Source of the DNA: JANRKF01 sp964518725
Lineage (GTDB): Bacteria > Pseudomonadota > Alphaproteobacteria > Rickettsiales > SXRF01
DNA: 64,000 nucleotides
Assembly (NCBI GenBank): GCA_964518725.1
Contig: CAZFKP010000003.1
Span: forward strand, 39,257-103,256
Direction of reading: 5' to 3'
The number at the start of each line of letters is the position of its first letter. The first letter of the stretch is position 1. Position numbers and translations under genes: made by a program. The notes under the pieces were generated by a model, which saw only the letters and a list, made by a program, of their open reading frames with translations, was not told the DNA's origin and searched no databases. Below, in pieces: positions 43,739-53,176 of this stretch.

Positions 43739-44709
43739 TATGATGGCCTTTCAAGAATGCGGAGTGTGTCGTTGCCCAGCACTAGCACATCCCCCACCTG
43801 CTGCCAACCGGCGAGCGGGTTGGTTGTGGCAAACACCGCCAGGCCTTCCTCCAGGGCAAGGTGTGGTGCTTCATACCAGTAGATGCGGTCAACCAGCCCG
43901 CTTTCGATGAAGTATGTGTTCACCCCCTGCCCGGCTTCGATGAGCAGTCGGGTGATGCCACGTTCAGAGAGGTTGGCGATCACATCGTCTTCGCGCGCAT
44001 AGACCCAGCAAGGATGAATTCTTGCGGCTGCGGGTAAGCGTCCGTGCGAATCCAGCACCACGCGCACCGGTGAGCGGTGTTCCTGCCCGGGAATCCTCAC
44101 CGTAAGCAGCGGATCGTCGGCAAGCACGGTGCCAATGCCGGTCAGGATGGCGTCGAATTGTGCCCGCAATGCTTGGCCGTGCTCGCGTGCTTCGGCTCCG
44201 GTAATGTCGGTACGCACTCCGGGTGTGACGGCGATCTTTCCATCGCGGGAAGCGGCGATTTTCATAGCGATAAAGGGGCGCTGTTTTTCGATGACCGAGA
44301 AAAATCCGCGATTTATTTCTCGTGCTTCCGCCAGGTTCATTTCCTGCACGATGATGCCGGCGGTGCGTAATTGGGCGCTGCCCTGCCCGTTTACTTTCGG
44401 GTTCGGGTCACGGCAGGCGATGATGCATTCCCGGATTCCGGCACCGATGATGGAATCGGTGCAGGGTGGTGTCTTTCCATGGTGGCTGCACGGCTCAAGA
44501 GTGACGTAAAGCGTCGCTCCTTTCGCCTTGTCCCCGGCCTGTGCTAGCGCGATAATTTCAGCGTGAGGCCTGCCGCCTTTGGCCGTTGCTCCTTCACCAA
44601 CAATGACATCGCCCTGCACTACCACCGCCCCCACGGCGGGGTTCGGCCAGGTCTGGCCAAGGGTCGTCTGCGCCAGCTCCAGCGCGTGCTGCATGAAATA
44701 ATGTGACAT
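43738..44709 (-). CDS. ribD: Bifunctional riboflavin deaminase/reductase
   Basis: RibD performs the deamination and reduction steps of riboflavin synthesis. The N-terminal zinc deaminase has GRPHAEIIAL and LEPCSHHGKTPPCTDSIIGAG; the C-terminal reductase has RPFIAMKIAASRDGKIA and LLIEAGQGVNTYFIESGLVDRIYWYEAP. The length of 323 is a little short, but both domains are present. It sits between nrdR and ribE, a common alphaproteobacterial order. Confidence 0.95.
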   Translation of the reverse strand: MSHYFMQHALELAQTTLGQTWPNPAVGAVVVQGDVIVGEGATAKGGRPHAEIIALAQAGDKAKGATLYVTLEPCSHHGKTPPCTDSIIGAGIRECIIACRDPNPKVNGQGSAQLRTAGIIVQEMNLAEAREINRGFFSVIEKQRPFIAMKIAASRDGKIAVTPGVRTDITGAEAREHGQALRAQFDAILTGIGTVLADDPLLTVRIPGQEHRSPVRVVLDSHGRLPAAARIHPCWVYAREDDVIANLSERGITRLLIEAGQGVNTYFIESGLVDRIYWYEAPHLALEEGLAVFATTNPLAGWQQVGDVLVLGNDTLRILERPS

Positions 44710-44745
44710 GATGCGGTTTTAGCACCCGGTGAGGCGAAGCGCCAG

Positions 44746-45204
44746 CTATTCGCCGTGTTCGCCCAGCTCTTCGACGATATCCTCGAAATCTTTGGCTTCG
44801 CGGAAATCGCGGTAGACGGAGGCGAAACGGATATAGGCAACCGTATCGACGCCCTTTAGCTCATCCATGACGACCTTGCCGACCATGTTGGTGGGTATTT
44901 CGGCCTCGCCCATGCTTTCAAGCTTCTGGGTAACGCGGGTCACGAGCTGGTCAACCTGGTCAGCGGTGACCGGACGTTTTCTGGTGGCAATCTGGATGGA
45001 ACGCAAGAGTTTGTCGCGGTCGAAGATGCGGCGCTCGCCATTCTTTTTCACCAGGGTCAGTTCGCGCAGTTGCACGCGCTCGAAGGTGGTGAAGCGCGAG
45101 TTGCATTCCGGGCAGAAACGGCGGCGGCGGATAGTGAGGCCATCCTCACTCGGGCGGGAATCTTTTACCTGTGTATCGGCATGGCCGCAGTAAGGGCATT
45201 TCAT
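44746..45204 (-). CDS. nrdR: Transcriptional repressor NrdR
   Basis: NrdR represses ribonucleotide reductase genes when dATP/ATP is bound. The 152-residue protein has the zinc ribbon MKCPYCGHADTQVKDSRPSEDG with FCPECNSRFTTFE, and the ATP cone domain beginning LVKKNGERRIFDRDKLLRSI. It lies 36 nt upstream of ribD. The 97-nt gap to comM holds its promoter; no NrdR box was recognised. Confidence 0.96.
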   Translation of the reverse strand: MKCPYCGHADTQVKDSRPSEDGLTIRRRRFCPECNSRFTTFERVQLRELTLVKKNGERRIFDRDKLLRSIQIATRKRPVTADQVDQLVTRVTQKLESMGEAEIPTNMVGKVVMDELKGVDTVAYIRFASVYRDFREAKDFEDIVEELGEHGE

Positions 45205-45301
45205 AGTCGATCCTCAAAATATGGACTTAGAGGGCTCAATCCTAACAAGATTTAGATAATAAGGGGTTAATTTCAGGCAATTATTCTAAATATAGTGATT
45301 T

Positions 45302-46825
45302 CTAGGCATTTTCTTGTCCAAGGACATGCTGGCGGTAGGAAAGCGCCTCACCTACGTGTGCGGATTCGACCGTTTCGCTGCCCGCCAAATCGGCAATGGT
45401 GCGGGCGACGCGCAACACCCTTGTATAGCCGCGCATGGACAGGCGCATTTTCGCGGTGGCTTGTTCAAGCAGGCCATTGGCGTCGCTGCCGAGTTTTACC
45501 AGCTGTTGCAATACATCGCCCTGCAGCTCGGCATTGATCCGCAGCGGTAGTTTCATTGCTTCAAAACGCGCCTTCTGGCGATTGCGGGCGGCTGCGACCC
45601 GGTTGGCGACGGCGGCGGTTGACTCTCCTGGTGCGCTTGCCAGCATATCGAGTGTCGGCACCTCGGGTACATCGACCATCATGTCGAAGCGGTCAAGCAG
45701 AGGGCCTGAGAGTTTCGACTGGTAGTCCATCGCGCAGCGCGGTGCCTTGTTGCAGGCGCGGGTGGCATCGGAAATATAACCGCAGCGGCAAGGATTCATC
45801 GCAGCAACCAGTTGGAAACGTGCCGGGTAGGTCACGTGGGCGGCAACACGAGCCACCGAAATCGTTCCGGTTTCCAGCGGCTGGCGGAGCGATTCGAGCA
45901 CGGCGCGGGGGAATTCCGGCAGCTCGTCGAGGAACAATACGCCGTGGTGGGCGAGAGAAATTTCACCGGGCAGCGCCCGTTTGCCGCCGCCGACCATGGC
46001 GGCTTGCGAGGCAGAATGGTGCGGGTCGCGGAACGGGCGGTGGTGGCTTAATTTGCCGCCTTCAAGCTTTCCGGCGATGCTTGCGACCATGCTGGTTTCC
46101 AACACCTCGGCGGCGTCCATCGGCGGCAGGATGCCGGGGAGGCAGGAGGCGAGCATCGATTTTCCAGCGCCGGGCGGGCCGCACATGAGCAAATTATGTC
46201 CACCAGCGGCAGCGACTTCGAGCGCCCGCCGCGCCGTGTGCTGGCCGCGCAGCTCGCGCATGTCGGTATGGCGCGGGGTGCCGCTAGCGATCTTGCTTTC
46301 CGGGCGCGGCAATTGCTGCGAGCCTTTCATGTGATTGATGAGGGACAGTAGGTGCGGTGCGGCGACAATCATTTCAAGTCCCGACCATGCCGCTTCCGAC
46401 CCGCACGCTTCCGGGCAGATAAGCCCCTTGTCTTCGCCGCCAGCATAGATGGCGCTGGGAAGGATTCCGGCGACCGGCAGGAGCGTGCCATCGAGCGACA
46501 GCTCGCCGAGCGCGACGTAATTTGCCACCGCATCTTCCGGCAGTACGCCCATCGCCATCAGCAGCCCGATGGCAATCGGCAGGTCGAAATGGCTGCCTTC
46601 TTTGGTGATGTCGGCGGGGGAAAGGTTGACGGTGATGCGTTTGGGCGGCAGCGATAGGCCGATGGCGTGGATGGCTGCCCGCACCCGCTCGCGTGATTCG
46701 GCCACCGCCTTGTCAGGGAGGCCGACTACCGTAAACGCTGGAAGCCCGCCGGAGAGTTGTACCTGCACGTCGATCGGGACGATGCGGGTGCCCTCGAAGG
46801 CGACCGTCGAAACATGCGCTACCAT
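45302..46825 (-). CDS. comM: YifB/ComM family Mg-chelatase-like ATPase
   Basis: ComM is an AAA+ helicase that aids branch migration during natural transformation. The 507-residue protein has an N-terminal Lon-like domain (VDVQVQLSGGLPAFTVVGLPDKAVAESRERVRAA), Walker A CGPPGAGKSMLAS, Walker B GVLFLDELPEF and a C-terminal Mg-chelatase segment. It closes the long minus-strand run starting at dcd and overlaps maf by 7 nt. With comF this gives two competence-associated genes, although both are widespread in non-competent bacteria. Confidence 0.93.
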   Translation of the reverse strand: MVAHVSTVAFEGTRIVPIDVQVQLSGGLPAFTVVGLPDKAVAESRERVRAAIHAIGLSLPPKRITVNLSPADITKEGSHFDLPIAIGLLMAMGVLPEDAVANYVALGELSLDGTLLPVAGILPSAIYAGGEDKGLICPEACGSEAAWSGLEMIVAAPHLLSLINHMKGSQQLPRPESKIASGTPRHTDMRELRGQHTARRALEVAAAGGHNLLMCGPPGAGKSMLASCLPGILPPMDAAEVLETSMVASIAGKLEGGKLSHHRPFRDPHHSASQAAMVGGGKRALPGEISLAHHGVLFLDELPEFPRAVLESLRQPLETGTISVARVAAHVTYPARFQLVAAMNPCRCGYISDATRACNKAPRCAMDYQSKLSGPLLDRFDMMVDVPEVPTLDMLASAPGESTAAVANRVAAARNRQKARFEAMKLPLRINAELQGDVLQQLVKLGSDANGLLEQATAKMRLSMRGYTRVLRVARTIADLAGSETVESAHVGEALSYRQHVLGQENA

Positions 46826-47397
46826 GCGGCGATTCCCGCCTGTTTCAGCAGGTTGCGGGTGGTGGCGAGCGGCAGCCCAATCACATTGGAAACCGAACCA
46901 TTAATGCGCGGGATAAAGGCTTCGGCGAGGCCCTGGATGGCATAACCCCCGGCCTTGCCCTGCCATTCGTTGCTGGCGATATAATGTTCGATGTCGCGCC
47001 CGGTAAGTCGCGCAAACTGCACCACGGTCATGTCGGTGCGGGTGGTGATTTTCCCTGAGTGCTGCACGACGACCGCCGTATAGACACGGTGGCGCTTCCC
47101 GGAAAGGAGCGTGAGGCAGGCACGCCCCGCCCGCTCGTCGTTGGCCTTTGGCAGGATGCGTTTGCCGCAGGCGACCACCGTATCGGCGGCGAGGATGACG
47201 GCATCGGGGTGGGACGCTGCAATGTGTGCGGCCTTGGCGCAGGCTACGCGTTTGGCATAAAGGTGCGGCGGCTCATTCTTCAGTGGAGTTTCGTCGATGT
47301 TTGCCGGCAGCACGTGCAAGGGCGTGATGCCAATCGCTGCCAGCAGCGCAAGACGCCTGGGGGATGCGGAAGCCAGAATCAGCGCTGGCTTTTGCAT
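46819..47397 (-). CDS. maf: Maf-like nucleotide pyrophosphatase
   Basis: Maf proteins hydrolyse non-canonical nucleotides (dTTP, UTP or modified forms). The 192-residue protein has LILASASPRRLALL, VILAADTVVACG and GKAGGYAIQGLAEAFIPRINGSVSNVIGLPL. It begins 1 nt after infA, a common alphaproteobacterial order. The other maf copy usually found beside ppsR and aroE near the origin is absent here. Confidence 0.95.
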   Translation of the reverse strand: MQKPALILASASPRRLALLAAIGITPLHVLPANIDETPLKNEPPHLYAKRVACAKAAHIAASHPDAVILAADTVVACGKRILPKANDERAGRACLTLLSGKRHRVYTAVVVQHSGKITTRTDMTVVQFARLTGRDIEHYIASNEWQGKAGGYAIQGLAEAFIPRINGSVSNVIGLPLATTRNLLKQAGIAAW

Positions 47398-47398
47398 G

Positions 47399-47617
47399 CT
47401 ATTTCTCGCGGAATTTCACGCGGCCCTTGGTCAGGTCGTAGGGGGTCATTTCCACCATCACCTTATCGCCAGCCAGTACACGGATGCGGTTCTTACGCAT
47501 CTTGCCGGAAGTGTGCGCGATAATGATGTGGCCGTTTTCCAGTTTCACGCGGAAGGTCGCGTTGGGCAGCAGCTCCATTACGATGCCGGAAAATTCGAGT
47601 AATTCTTCTTTAGCCAT
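47399..47617 (-). CDS. infA: Translation initiation factor IF-1
   Basis: IF-1 helps assemble the 30S initiation complex. The 72-residue OB-fold protein has EFSGIVMELLPNATFRVKLENGH, AHTSGKMRKNRIRVLAGDKVMVEMTPYDLTKGRV. The ATG at 47617 is chosen because the family protein starts MAKEELLEFSG; an upstream start would add 21 unrelated residues. It lies between UPF0262 and maf. Confidence 0.97.
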   Translation of the reverse strand: MAKEELLEFSGIVMELLPNATFRVKLENGHIIIAHTSGKMRKNRIRVLAGDKVMVEMTPYDLTKGRVKFREK

Positions 47618-47654
47618 GGGTGTCCTGTGTAAGAGTGGATTGATGGGGGTTATA

Positions 47655-48125
47655 TCATTTAAGATGCAAAACGCAAACAAGAGTAAATAGACGCCGGGCG
47701 GTGGCCAGATCGGTAGATATTCTGGCTTCCAGCATGGTTTTCAGGATTTCCGCCCCCTCGTTGTGGATGCCGCGCCGCCCCATGTCGATCGCTTCAATCT
47801 TGCCGCAGCTGGTGTTTTTGAGGGCGTCATAATAGCTTTCGCAGATCAGGAAATAGTCGCGGATGATGCCACGCATCGGCGATATTGGCAGGCTCACGCG
47901 GCTGTGCTTGTCTTCTTCATCGGCGCTGATGTCAAAAATAAGCCGGTTGTCCTCGATCCGAAGCACCACATCATAGGGGCCGCATTCCAGCTCCACCGGG
48001 TCGAACACATTGTCATCCAGCAGGTCGGCGATGGCGACGTTGCGCTCATGCTCTGCTTCGGTGGAGCGGATTTTCTTGCTGCCTTCTTCCAAGCGGATGG
48101 CGCGGATGCGTTCGGCCGGTATCAT
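47655..48125 (-). CDS. UPF0262 family protein
   Basis: This 156-residue protein belongs to a family seen mainly in alphaproteobacteria between hisD and infA, as here. Conserved segments: RIRAIRLEEGS, ERNVAIADLLDDN, DNRLIFDI, and DYFLICESYYDAL with GRRGIHNEGAEIL near the end. Function is unknown. It overlaps hisD by 4 nt, so it is translated with it. Confidence 0.9.
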   Translation of the reverse strand: MIPAERIRAIRLEEGSKKIRSTEAEHERNVAIADLLDDNVFDPVELECGPYDVVLRIEDNRLIFDISADEEDKHSRVSLPISPMRGIIRDYFLICESYYDALKNTSCGKIEAIDMGRRGIHNEGAEILKTMLEARISTDLATARRLFTLVCVLHLK

Positions 48126-49411
48126 GGCTTGCGGATGGACAGCGAGAGCTCGTGTGCCCCGAGTCCCTCGGTATGCGCCAGCACCTCACCATAAGGGCGG
48201 ATCGATTCAAATGATTCCGGCGTGCAGGAAATGATAGAACTGCGTTTTAAAAAATCAAACACTGATAGGCCGGAAGAAAAGCGTGCGGTGCGTGACGTGG
48301 GCAGTACGTGCGAAGGTCCAGCAATGTAATCGCCTGCCGCTTCGGGTGTGTGTCGGCCGATAAAGATGGCACCGGCGTGGCGGATGTTCTCTGCCAGCGC
48401 GGGTGCGTTTTCGGTCATGATTTCGATATGTTCGGCGGCGACGGCGTTGGCAATCGCGCAGCCCTCGTCCCAGTTCTTCACGGTGATAATGGCGCCATAC
48501 CGTTCCCACGAGGCGCGGGCGATGGTCTGGCGTGGCAGGGTTGCAAGGGTGGCCTCGACTGCGCTGGCAACGCTTGCGCCAAAGACGGCACTGTCGGTGA
48601 TAAGGATGGATTGGGCGAGTGGGTCATGCTCGGCTTGCGACAATAAATCGGCGGCGACCCATGCCGGGTTGCTTTTACTATCGGCGAGCACCAGTATTTC
48701 CGAAGGGCCTGCGATCATGTCGATGCCGACGGTGCCGAACACCTGCCGCTTGGCCTCGGCGACATAGGCGTTGCCTGGCCCCACGATCTTATCAACCGGA
48801 GAAATCGTTTCTGTTCCGTAAGCGAGTGCGGCAATAGCCTGCGCGCCGCCGATTTTATAAATTTCATCAATGCCAGCCACGTGTGCTGCGGCGAGCACAG
48901 CCGGGTTCAGCGCCCCGTCCGGACAGGGCACCACCATGGCAAGGCGTTTCACTCCGGCGACGGTGGCGGGAATGGCATTCATCAATACCGAGCTTGGATA
49001 GGCCGCCGTGCCGCCTGGAACATAGAGGCCGACCGCGTCGATGGCATTCCAGCGGTGGCCGAGGGTGGTGCCAGATTCATCGACATATTCGAGATTGGCA
49101 GGCAGTTGTTTTTCGCTGTAGGCGCGGATGCGTGTGGCGGCCATGCGGAGCGACTTGATGAGTTCGGGCGCACACAGGCTCAGGCCATTGGCAATTTCGC
49201 GGTCGCTGACGGCAAGTGATCCGGCGTCCGGCGTATGGCGGTCGAACTGGGTGGTATAGTCGATCAGGGCTGCGTCACCGCCGTTGCGGATGGTTGCGAT
49301 AATCGTTGCAACTGATGCTGCCACATTCCCGTCACCATCTTCCCGTGCGGCAAGCAGCGCACGTAGTGCTTGCTCAAACCCGGGGTCGGACGTGGAAAGT
49401 CTACGCGCCAT
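48122..49411 (-). CDS. hisD: Histidinol dehydrogenase
   Basis: HisD oxidises histidinol to histidine in two NAD-dependent steps. The 429-residue protein has GLYVPGGTAAYPSSVLMNAIPA, KIGGAQAIAALAYGTETI, VDKIVGPGNAYVAEAKR and the active-site Glu/His region near AEHIEIM and HVLPT. The ATG at 49411 (MARRLSTSDPG) is chosen and overlaps the hisG end by 11 nt. It lies in the hisG-hisD-UPF0262-infA-maf-comM group. Confidence 0.95.
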   Translation of the reverse strand: MARRLSTSDPGFEQALRALLAAREDGDGNVAASVATIIATIRNGGDAALIDYTTQFDRHTPDAGSLAVSDREIANGLSLCAPELIKSLRMAATRIRAYSEKQLPANLEYVDESGTTLGHRWNAIDAVGLYVPGGTAAYPSSVLMNAIPATVAGVKRLAMVVPCPDGALNPAVLAAAHVAGIDEIYKIGGAQAIAALAYGTETISPVDKIVGPGNAYVAEAKRQVFGTVGIDMIAGPSEILVLADSKSNPAWVAADLLSQAEHDPLAQSILITDSAVFGASVASAVEATLATLPRQTIARASWERYGAIITVKNWDEGCAIANAVAAEHIEIMTENAPALAENIRHAGAIFIGRHTPEAAGDYIAGPSHVLPTSRTARFSSGLSVFDFLKRSSIISCTPESFESIRPYGEVLAHTEGLGAHELSLSIRKP

Positions 49412-50063
49412 CCACAGCCTCGCGGAAGGCGGCAATCAGCGCGTTCATTTCTTCGCTGCGGGTTTTGAATGTGGAGCGGTTGATGATTAGCCGCGACGAC
49501 ACGTCGGCGATGGTTTCACTTTCGACCAGGCCGTTGGCGGCGAGCGTCTGGCCGCTGCTTACCAGGTCAACGATGCGACTGGCAAGCCCGAGTCCCGGCG
49601 CTAGTTCCATGGCGCCGGAGAGCTTGATGCATTCGGCCTGGATGCCAAGATTGGCAAAATAATTTCGTGTGAGGTTCGGGTACTTGGTGGCGATCCGCAC
49701 ATGGCTTGCGTGCTCGCGCTTCAGCCGCGCCTCATCCTTGCGTTGTACGGCGACGCTTAAGCGGCAGCGACCGATCTTCAAGTCGAGTGGCTGGTAAATA
49801 TCGTCATAATTGAATTCCATCAGCACATCGCTGCCGGCCACGCCGACATGGGCGCCGCCGAAGGCAACAAAGGTCGGCACGTCGAACGAGCGGACGCGGA
49901 TCAGCTGGATTGGTGCGCCTTTGCACTCGAAGGTCAGCTGCCGGGAATTTTCGTCAAAGAATGCTTCTTCCGGAATAATGCCGACGGCGCGCAGCAGCGG
50001 GTGCAATTCGGAAAGGATACGCCCTTTGGGTACGGCGATGGTAAGCGGCGCGGCGAGTTGCAT
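49401..50063 (-). CDS. hisG: ATP phosphoribosyltransferase, short form
   Basis: HisG catalyses the first step of histidine synthesis. The 220-residue length and lack of the C-terminal regulatory domain mark the short form, which needs the partner HisZ for activity. TIAVPKGRIL, DVPTFVAFGGAHVGVAGSDVLMEF and VDLVSSGQTLAANGLVE are present. hisZ is not in this window. Its start touches the murA stop. Confidence 0.95.
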   Translation of the reverse strand: MQLAAPLTIAVPKGRILSELHPLLRAVGIIPEEAFFDENSRQLTFECKGAPIQLIRVRSFDVPTFVAFGGAHVGVAGSDVLMEFNYDDIYQPLDLKIGRCRLSVAVQRKDEARLKREHASHVRIATKYPNLTRNYFANLGIQAECIKLSGAMELAPGLGLASRIVDLVSSGQTLAANGLVESETIADVSSRLIINRSTFKTRSEEMNALIAAFREAVDGA

Positions 50064-51355
50064 TACGCGGCCTCGGCGGCAGCGGTGTGGTCGCGTTCCC
50101 GCACCCGCTCGATGGTCGCACCGCAGGCACGGAGTTTTTCTTCGAGTTTTTCATAGCCGCGATCGAGGTGGTAGATGCGATGGATGGTGGTTTCGCCTTC
50201 CGCCACCAGCGCCGCGATGACGAGCGATAGCGATGCGCGCAGGTCGGTTGCCATCACCTCGGCGCCCCGCAAGCTTTTCACGCCGCGGATCATGGCGGAA
50301 GACCCGTGTACGACGATGTTGGCGCCCATGCGGCAGAGTTCGGGCACATGCATGTAGCGGTTTTCAAAAATTGTTTCAGTCATCATGCTGGCGCCATCGG
50401 CGATCGAAAGCATCGCCATCATCTGCGCTTGCATGTCGGTGGGGTAGCCGGGGAAGGGCTGGGTCATGATATCCACGCCGTGGACGGTGCCCTTGCGCTC
50501 GACCAGCAGGCCGCGTCCGGTATCAGTGAAGGTCACGCCTGCCGCCTCGAACTTGTCGATGACGTTGCCGAGCAGTTCTGGCGTTACGCCGACCAGCTCC
50601 AGCAACCCGCCGGTGGCGGCTGCAGCGGCGGCGAAGCTTCCGGCCTCAATGCGGTCGGCGATGACGGTATGGAAGGCGCCATGTAGCGAGGTTGCGCCTT
50701 GGATGCGGATTTCATCGGTGCCGATCCCGTCGATTCTCGCGCCCATCGCTTGCAGGCAGCGGGCAAGGTCACAGACTTCCGGCTCGCGCGCGGCATTTTT
50801 CAGGACGGTTTCACCCTCGGCGAGGCTTGCCGCCATCAGGATGTTTTCCGTGGCGCCGACGGAAACTTTCTCGAACGTGATCTCGGCGCTTTTCAGGCGG
50901 CCGTTCACATGGGCGTCGATATAGCCTTCGGCGAGCTCGATGACCGCACCCATTTTTTCGAGCGCCTTCAGGTGCAGGTCGATCGGCCGTGTGCCGATGG
51001 CGCAGCCACCGGGTAGCGAGACGCGAGCCTTGCCGAAACGGGCGAGCAGCGGCCCCAGCACCAACACGCTGGCGCGCATGGTGCGTACCAGTTCGTAAGG
51101 CGCGGTGAAGTTGTCGACGGCGCGGGCGTTCAGCACCATCGCGTTGTCGCTGTGATGGATGGTGACGCCATGTTGTTCGAGGAGCTTGGCGAGCGTCTTC
51201 ACATCGGCGAGGTCGGGGATGTTGGAAAGGGTGAGCGTCTCGTCGGTGAGCAGGCTCGCCGCCATCAGCGGCAGGGCAGCATTCTTCGCGCCGCTGATAT
51301 TTACGCTGCCTGAAAGTTTATTCCCGCCGGTGATGAGGAGTTTCTGCATAGTCAT
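50063..51355 (-). CDS. murA: UDP-N-acetylglucosamine 1-carboxyvinyltransferase
   Basis: MurA adds enolpyruvyl from PEP to UDP-GlcNAc, the first committed step of peptidoglycan synthesis. The 430-residue protein has LSGSVNISGAKNAALPLMAA, the active-site Cys in LPGGCAIGTRPIDLHL, and TQPFPGYPTDMQAQMMAML. It shares 1 nt with hisG and starts 2 nt after the upstream unknown gene, so it lies in the dcd-murA-his operon. Confidence 0.96.
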   Translation of the reverse strand: MTMQKLLITGGNKLSGSVNISGAKNAALPLMAASLLTDETLTLSNIPDLADVKTLAKLLEQHGVTIHHSDNAMVLNARAVDNFTAPYELVRTMRASVLVLGPLLARFGKARVSLPGGCAIGTRPIDLHLKALEKMGAVIELAEGYIDAHVNGRLKSAEITFEKVSVGATENILMAASLAEGETVLKNAAREPEVCDLARCLQAMGARIDGIGTDEIRIQGATSLHGAFHTVIADRIEAGSFAAAAAATGGLLELVGVTPELLGNVIDKFEAAGVTFTDTGRGLLVERKGTVHGVDIMTQPFPGYPTDMQAQMMAMLSIADGASMMTETIFENRYMHVPELCRMGANIVVHGSSAMIRGVKSLRGAEVMATDLRASLSLVIAALVAEGETTIHRIYHLDRGYEKLEEKLRACGATIERVRERDHTAAAEAA

Positions 51356-51356
51356 G

Positions 51357-51989
51357 TTATCGGTGAGTTACCTTGCGGCAAACACCCCGCAACTCATCAA
51401 TCTCCTTCACTAATCTGGAAAGCGGCGTTGGTTTCCCATCCTCTTTAAACGCATTGACGACCGTGCTGGCGGGAACATTGTCGCCAGTCAGGCCTTCGAT
51501 ATCTTTAAGCATAGACCACGTGTCCGTAATCGCTGGTTGGATGGCCTGCAGGGCTAAGCCTGACGCTCCCGTCATGATCGTATCTTTCGCCCCGGCCATT
51601 GCCCTATCCATAACCTTTTGTTTGACATCCCTTGGGATAGTTGCCGCACCCGGCACGGATTTTAGTCTGCTTTCAACGATTCTCGATGCAGCTTTTGCGG
51701 CGGTTGTAAAAACCTCATCATCCACGGTGGTGATTTCAGCGAGGCTGTCATAGACTTTTAGCCCCGAAGCGATACGGTTTATCGCAGTGCCAAAATCTTC
51801 CATTGTTTCATTTCGAGGGTTGTAGACCCCCAATTCCATTGCTCTGGCGACAATGTTGGCCGCTTTCAGGACAATAGTGTTTGGTGCTTTAATGGTCTTG
51901 AGCCGTGCTGTGTAGGCCGCCCCATCTTCTTCGGGAAGCGGGGCGTATTTTGGCTTTTCTGCGGTGGCGGTTTCTGTATTACTCATCAT
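51357..51989 (-). CDS. Hypothetical protein between dcd and murA
   Basis: This 210-residue protein is mostly predicted helical, with an acidic, Ala/Thr-rich N-terminus (ETATAEKPKYAPLPEEDGAAYTARL) and a long middle of Ala/Lys-rich helices. No signal peptide, membrane segment or known motif is seen. It overlaps dcd by 4 nt and precedes murA by 2 nt, so it is part of the operon and very likely expressed. The family is not recognised and no function is proposed. Confidence 0.7.
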   Translation of the reverse strand: MMSNTETATAEKPKYAPLPEEDGAAYTARLKTIKAPNTIVLKAANIVARAMELGVYNPRNETMEDFGTAINRIASGLKVYDSLAEITTVDDEVFTTAAKAASRIVESRLKSVPGAATIPRDVKQKVMDRAMAGAKDTIMTGASGLALQAIQPAITDTWSMLKDIEGLTGDNVPASTVVNAFKEDGKPTPLSRLVKEIDELRGVCRKVTHR

Positions 51990-52561
51990 GCGGCTCCTTT
52001 TTTGATAGACTCAATCCGCGGCAGGGTCACGCCCTTTTGCCCCTGGTATTTGCCCTTGCGGTCGCCGTAGGACGTCTGGCACACCGAGTCGCCTTTTAAA
52101 AACAGGAACTGGCAGGCGCCTTCGTTGGCGTAGATTTTGGCCGGCAGTGGCGTGGTGTTGGAAAACTCCAGCGTCACATGCCCTTCCCATTCCGGCTCCA
52201 GCGGCGTGACGTTCACGATGATGCCACAGCGCGCATAGGTGGATTTTCCGACACACACCACCAGCACATCGCGCGGAATGCGGAAATATTCCACCGTGCG
52301 GGCGAGTGCGAAGCTGTTTGGCGGGATGATGCAGCACTCGGTTTTGCGGTCGACGAAGCCTTTCTGGTCGAAGGATTTGGGATCGACAATGGCGGAATCG
52401 ACGTTGGTGAAAATTTTGAACTCATCGGAAACACGCGCATCGTAGCCGTAGCTCGATACGCCGTACGAAATCACCCCCTCGCGCTGGAGGTTTTCTACAT
52501 ACGGTTCGATCATTCCCTTGGCCGCGTGTTCGCGGATCCAGCTATCCGGCATAATGCCCAT
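51986..52561 (-). CDS. dcd: dCTP deaminase
   Basis: Dcd makes dUTP from dCTP for thymidylate synthesis. The 191-residue trimeric-type protein has MGIMPDSWIREHA, SYGVSSYGYDARVSD, SFALARTVEYFRIPRDVLVVCVGKSTYARCGIIVNVTPLEPEWEGHVTLEFSNTTPLPAKIYANEGACQFLFL with the catalytic Glu. It is the first gene of the long minus-strand run and is divergent from bamE across 141 nt. Confidence 0.96.
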   Translation of the reverse strand: MGIMPDSWIREHAAKGMIEPYVENLQREGVISYGVSSYGYDARVSDEFKIFTNVDSAIVDPKSFDQKGFVDRKTECCIIPPNSFALARTVEYFRIPRDVLVVCVGKSTYARCGIIVNVTPLEPEWEGHVTLEFSNTTPLPAKIYANEGACQFLFLKGDSVCQTSYGDRKGKYQGQKGVTLPRIESIKKGAA

Positions 52562-52702
52562 GGCGTTTTCCCCTCGTTGTCACGGCTAAGTTTGTATCGT
52601 TAACGAATGAAAATTTCAAAGTAAAAAGCGCCCGGGATCGCAAGATTATTTGCTTTTTCGCCGCGCTTGGTTTATCGTGCCGCGAGTAACACAGAATTTA
52701 TT

Positions 52703-53176
52703 ATGAAAAAACAGCTATTTACCTTGATTTTCTGCGCCCTTGCCGCCTGTTCGCCCAAGGTGGATAATCGCGGCTACGTCAAGCAGGTGGATTTTGCCGG
52801 CAAGATTGTTGTTGGCCAGACCGGCCGGGAGGAGGTGGTCGACCAGTTCGGCTCGCCCTCCTCGCAGTCGAGTTTTGGCGATGAGACCTGGTACTATATC
52901 AACAACCGCAAGGAAACGGTGGCGTTCCTGGCTCCGGAATCGGTGGATCAGGATATTACGCGCATTGAATTCGATGCGAATGGGATCGTTACGAAGGTGG
53001 AACATTACGCGCAGGATCAGGCACAGGAGATAAAAAACGTCAAGCGTGAAACGCCAACCGAGGGCCATACGCTTGGGTTTGTCGAACAGGTGCTCGGCAA
53101 TGTCGGGCGCTTCAGCAAGGGGGACAGCAGTGGCACGGTCGCCCCCGGCAGGAAGCCGAGCTCCGGCGGGTATTAG
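52703..53176 (+). CDS. bamE: Outer membrane assembly lipoprotein BamE
   Basis: BamE (SmpA/OmlA) is a lipoprotein of the outer membrane barrel-assembly complex. The 157-residue precursor has a lipobox at FCALAAC (lipidated Cys15), then KIVVGQTGREEVVDQFGSPSSQSSFGDETWYYINNRKET, the BamE domain. The ATG at 52703 (MKKQLFTL) is chosen because it gives the signal peptide; an earlier start would add 12 unlikely residues. Its stop overlaps the convergent DUF4865 gene stop. Confidence 0.93.
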   Translation: MKKQLFTLIFCALAACSPKVDNRGYVKQVDFAGKIVVGQTGREEVVDQFGSPSSQSSFGDETWYYINNRKETVAFLAPESVDQDITRIEFDANGIVTKVEHYAQDQAQEIKNVKRETPTEGHTLGFVEQVLGNVGRFSKGDSSGTVAPGRKPSSGGY

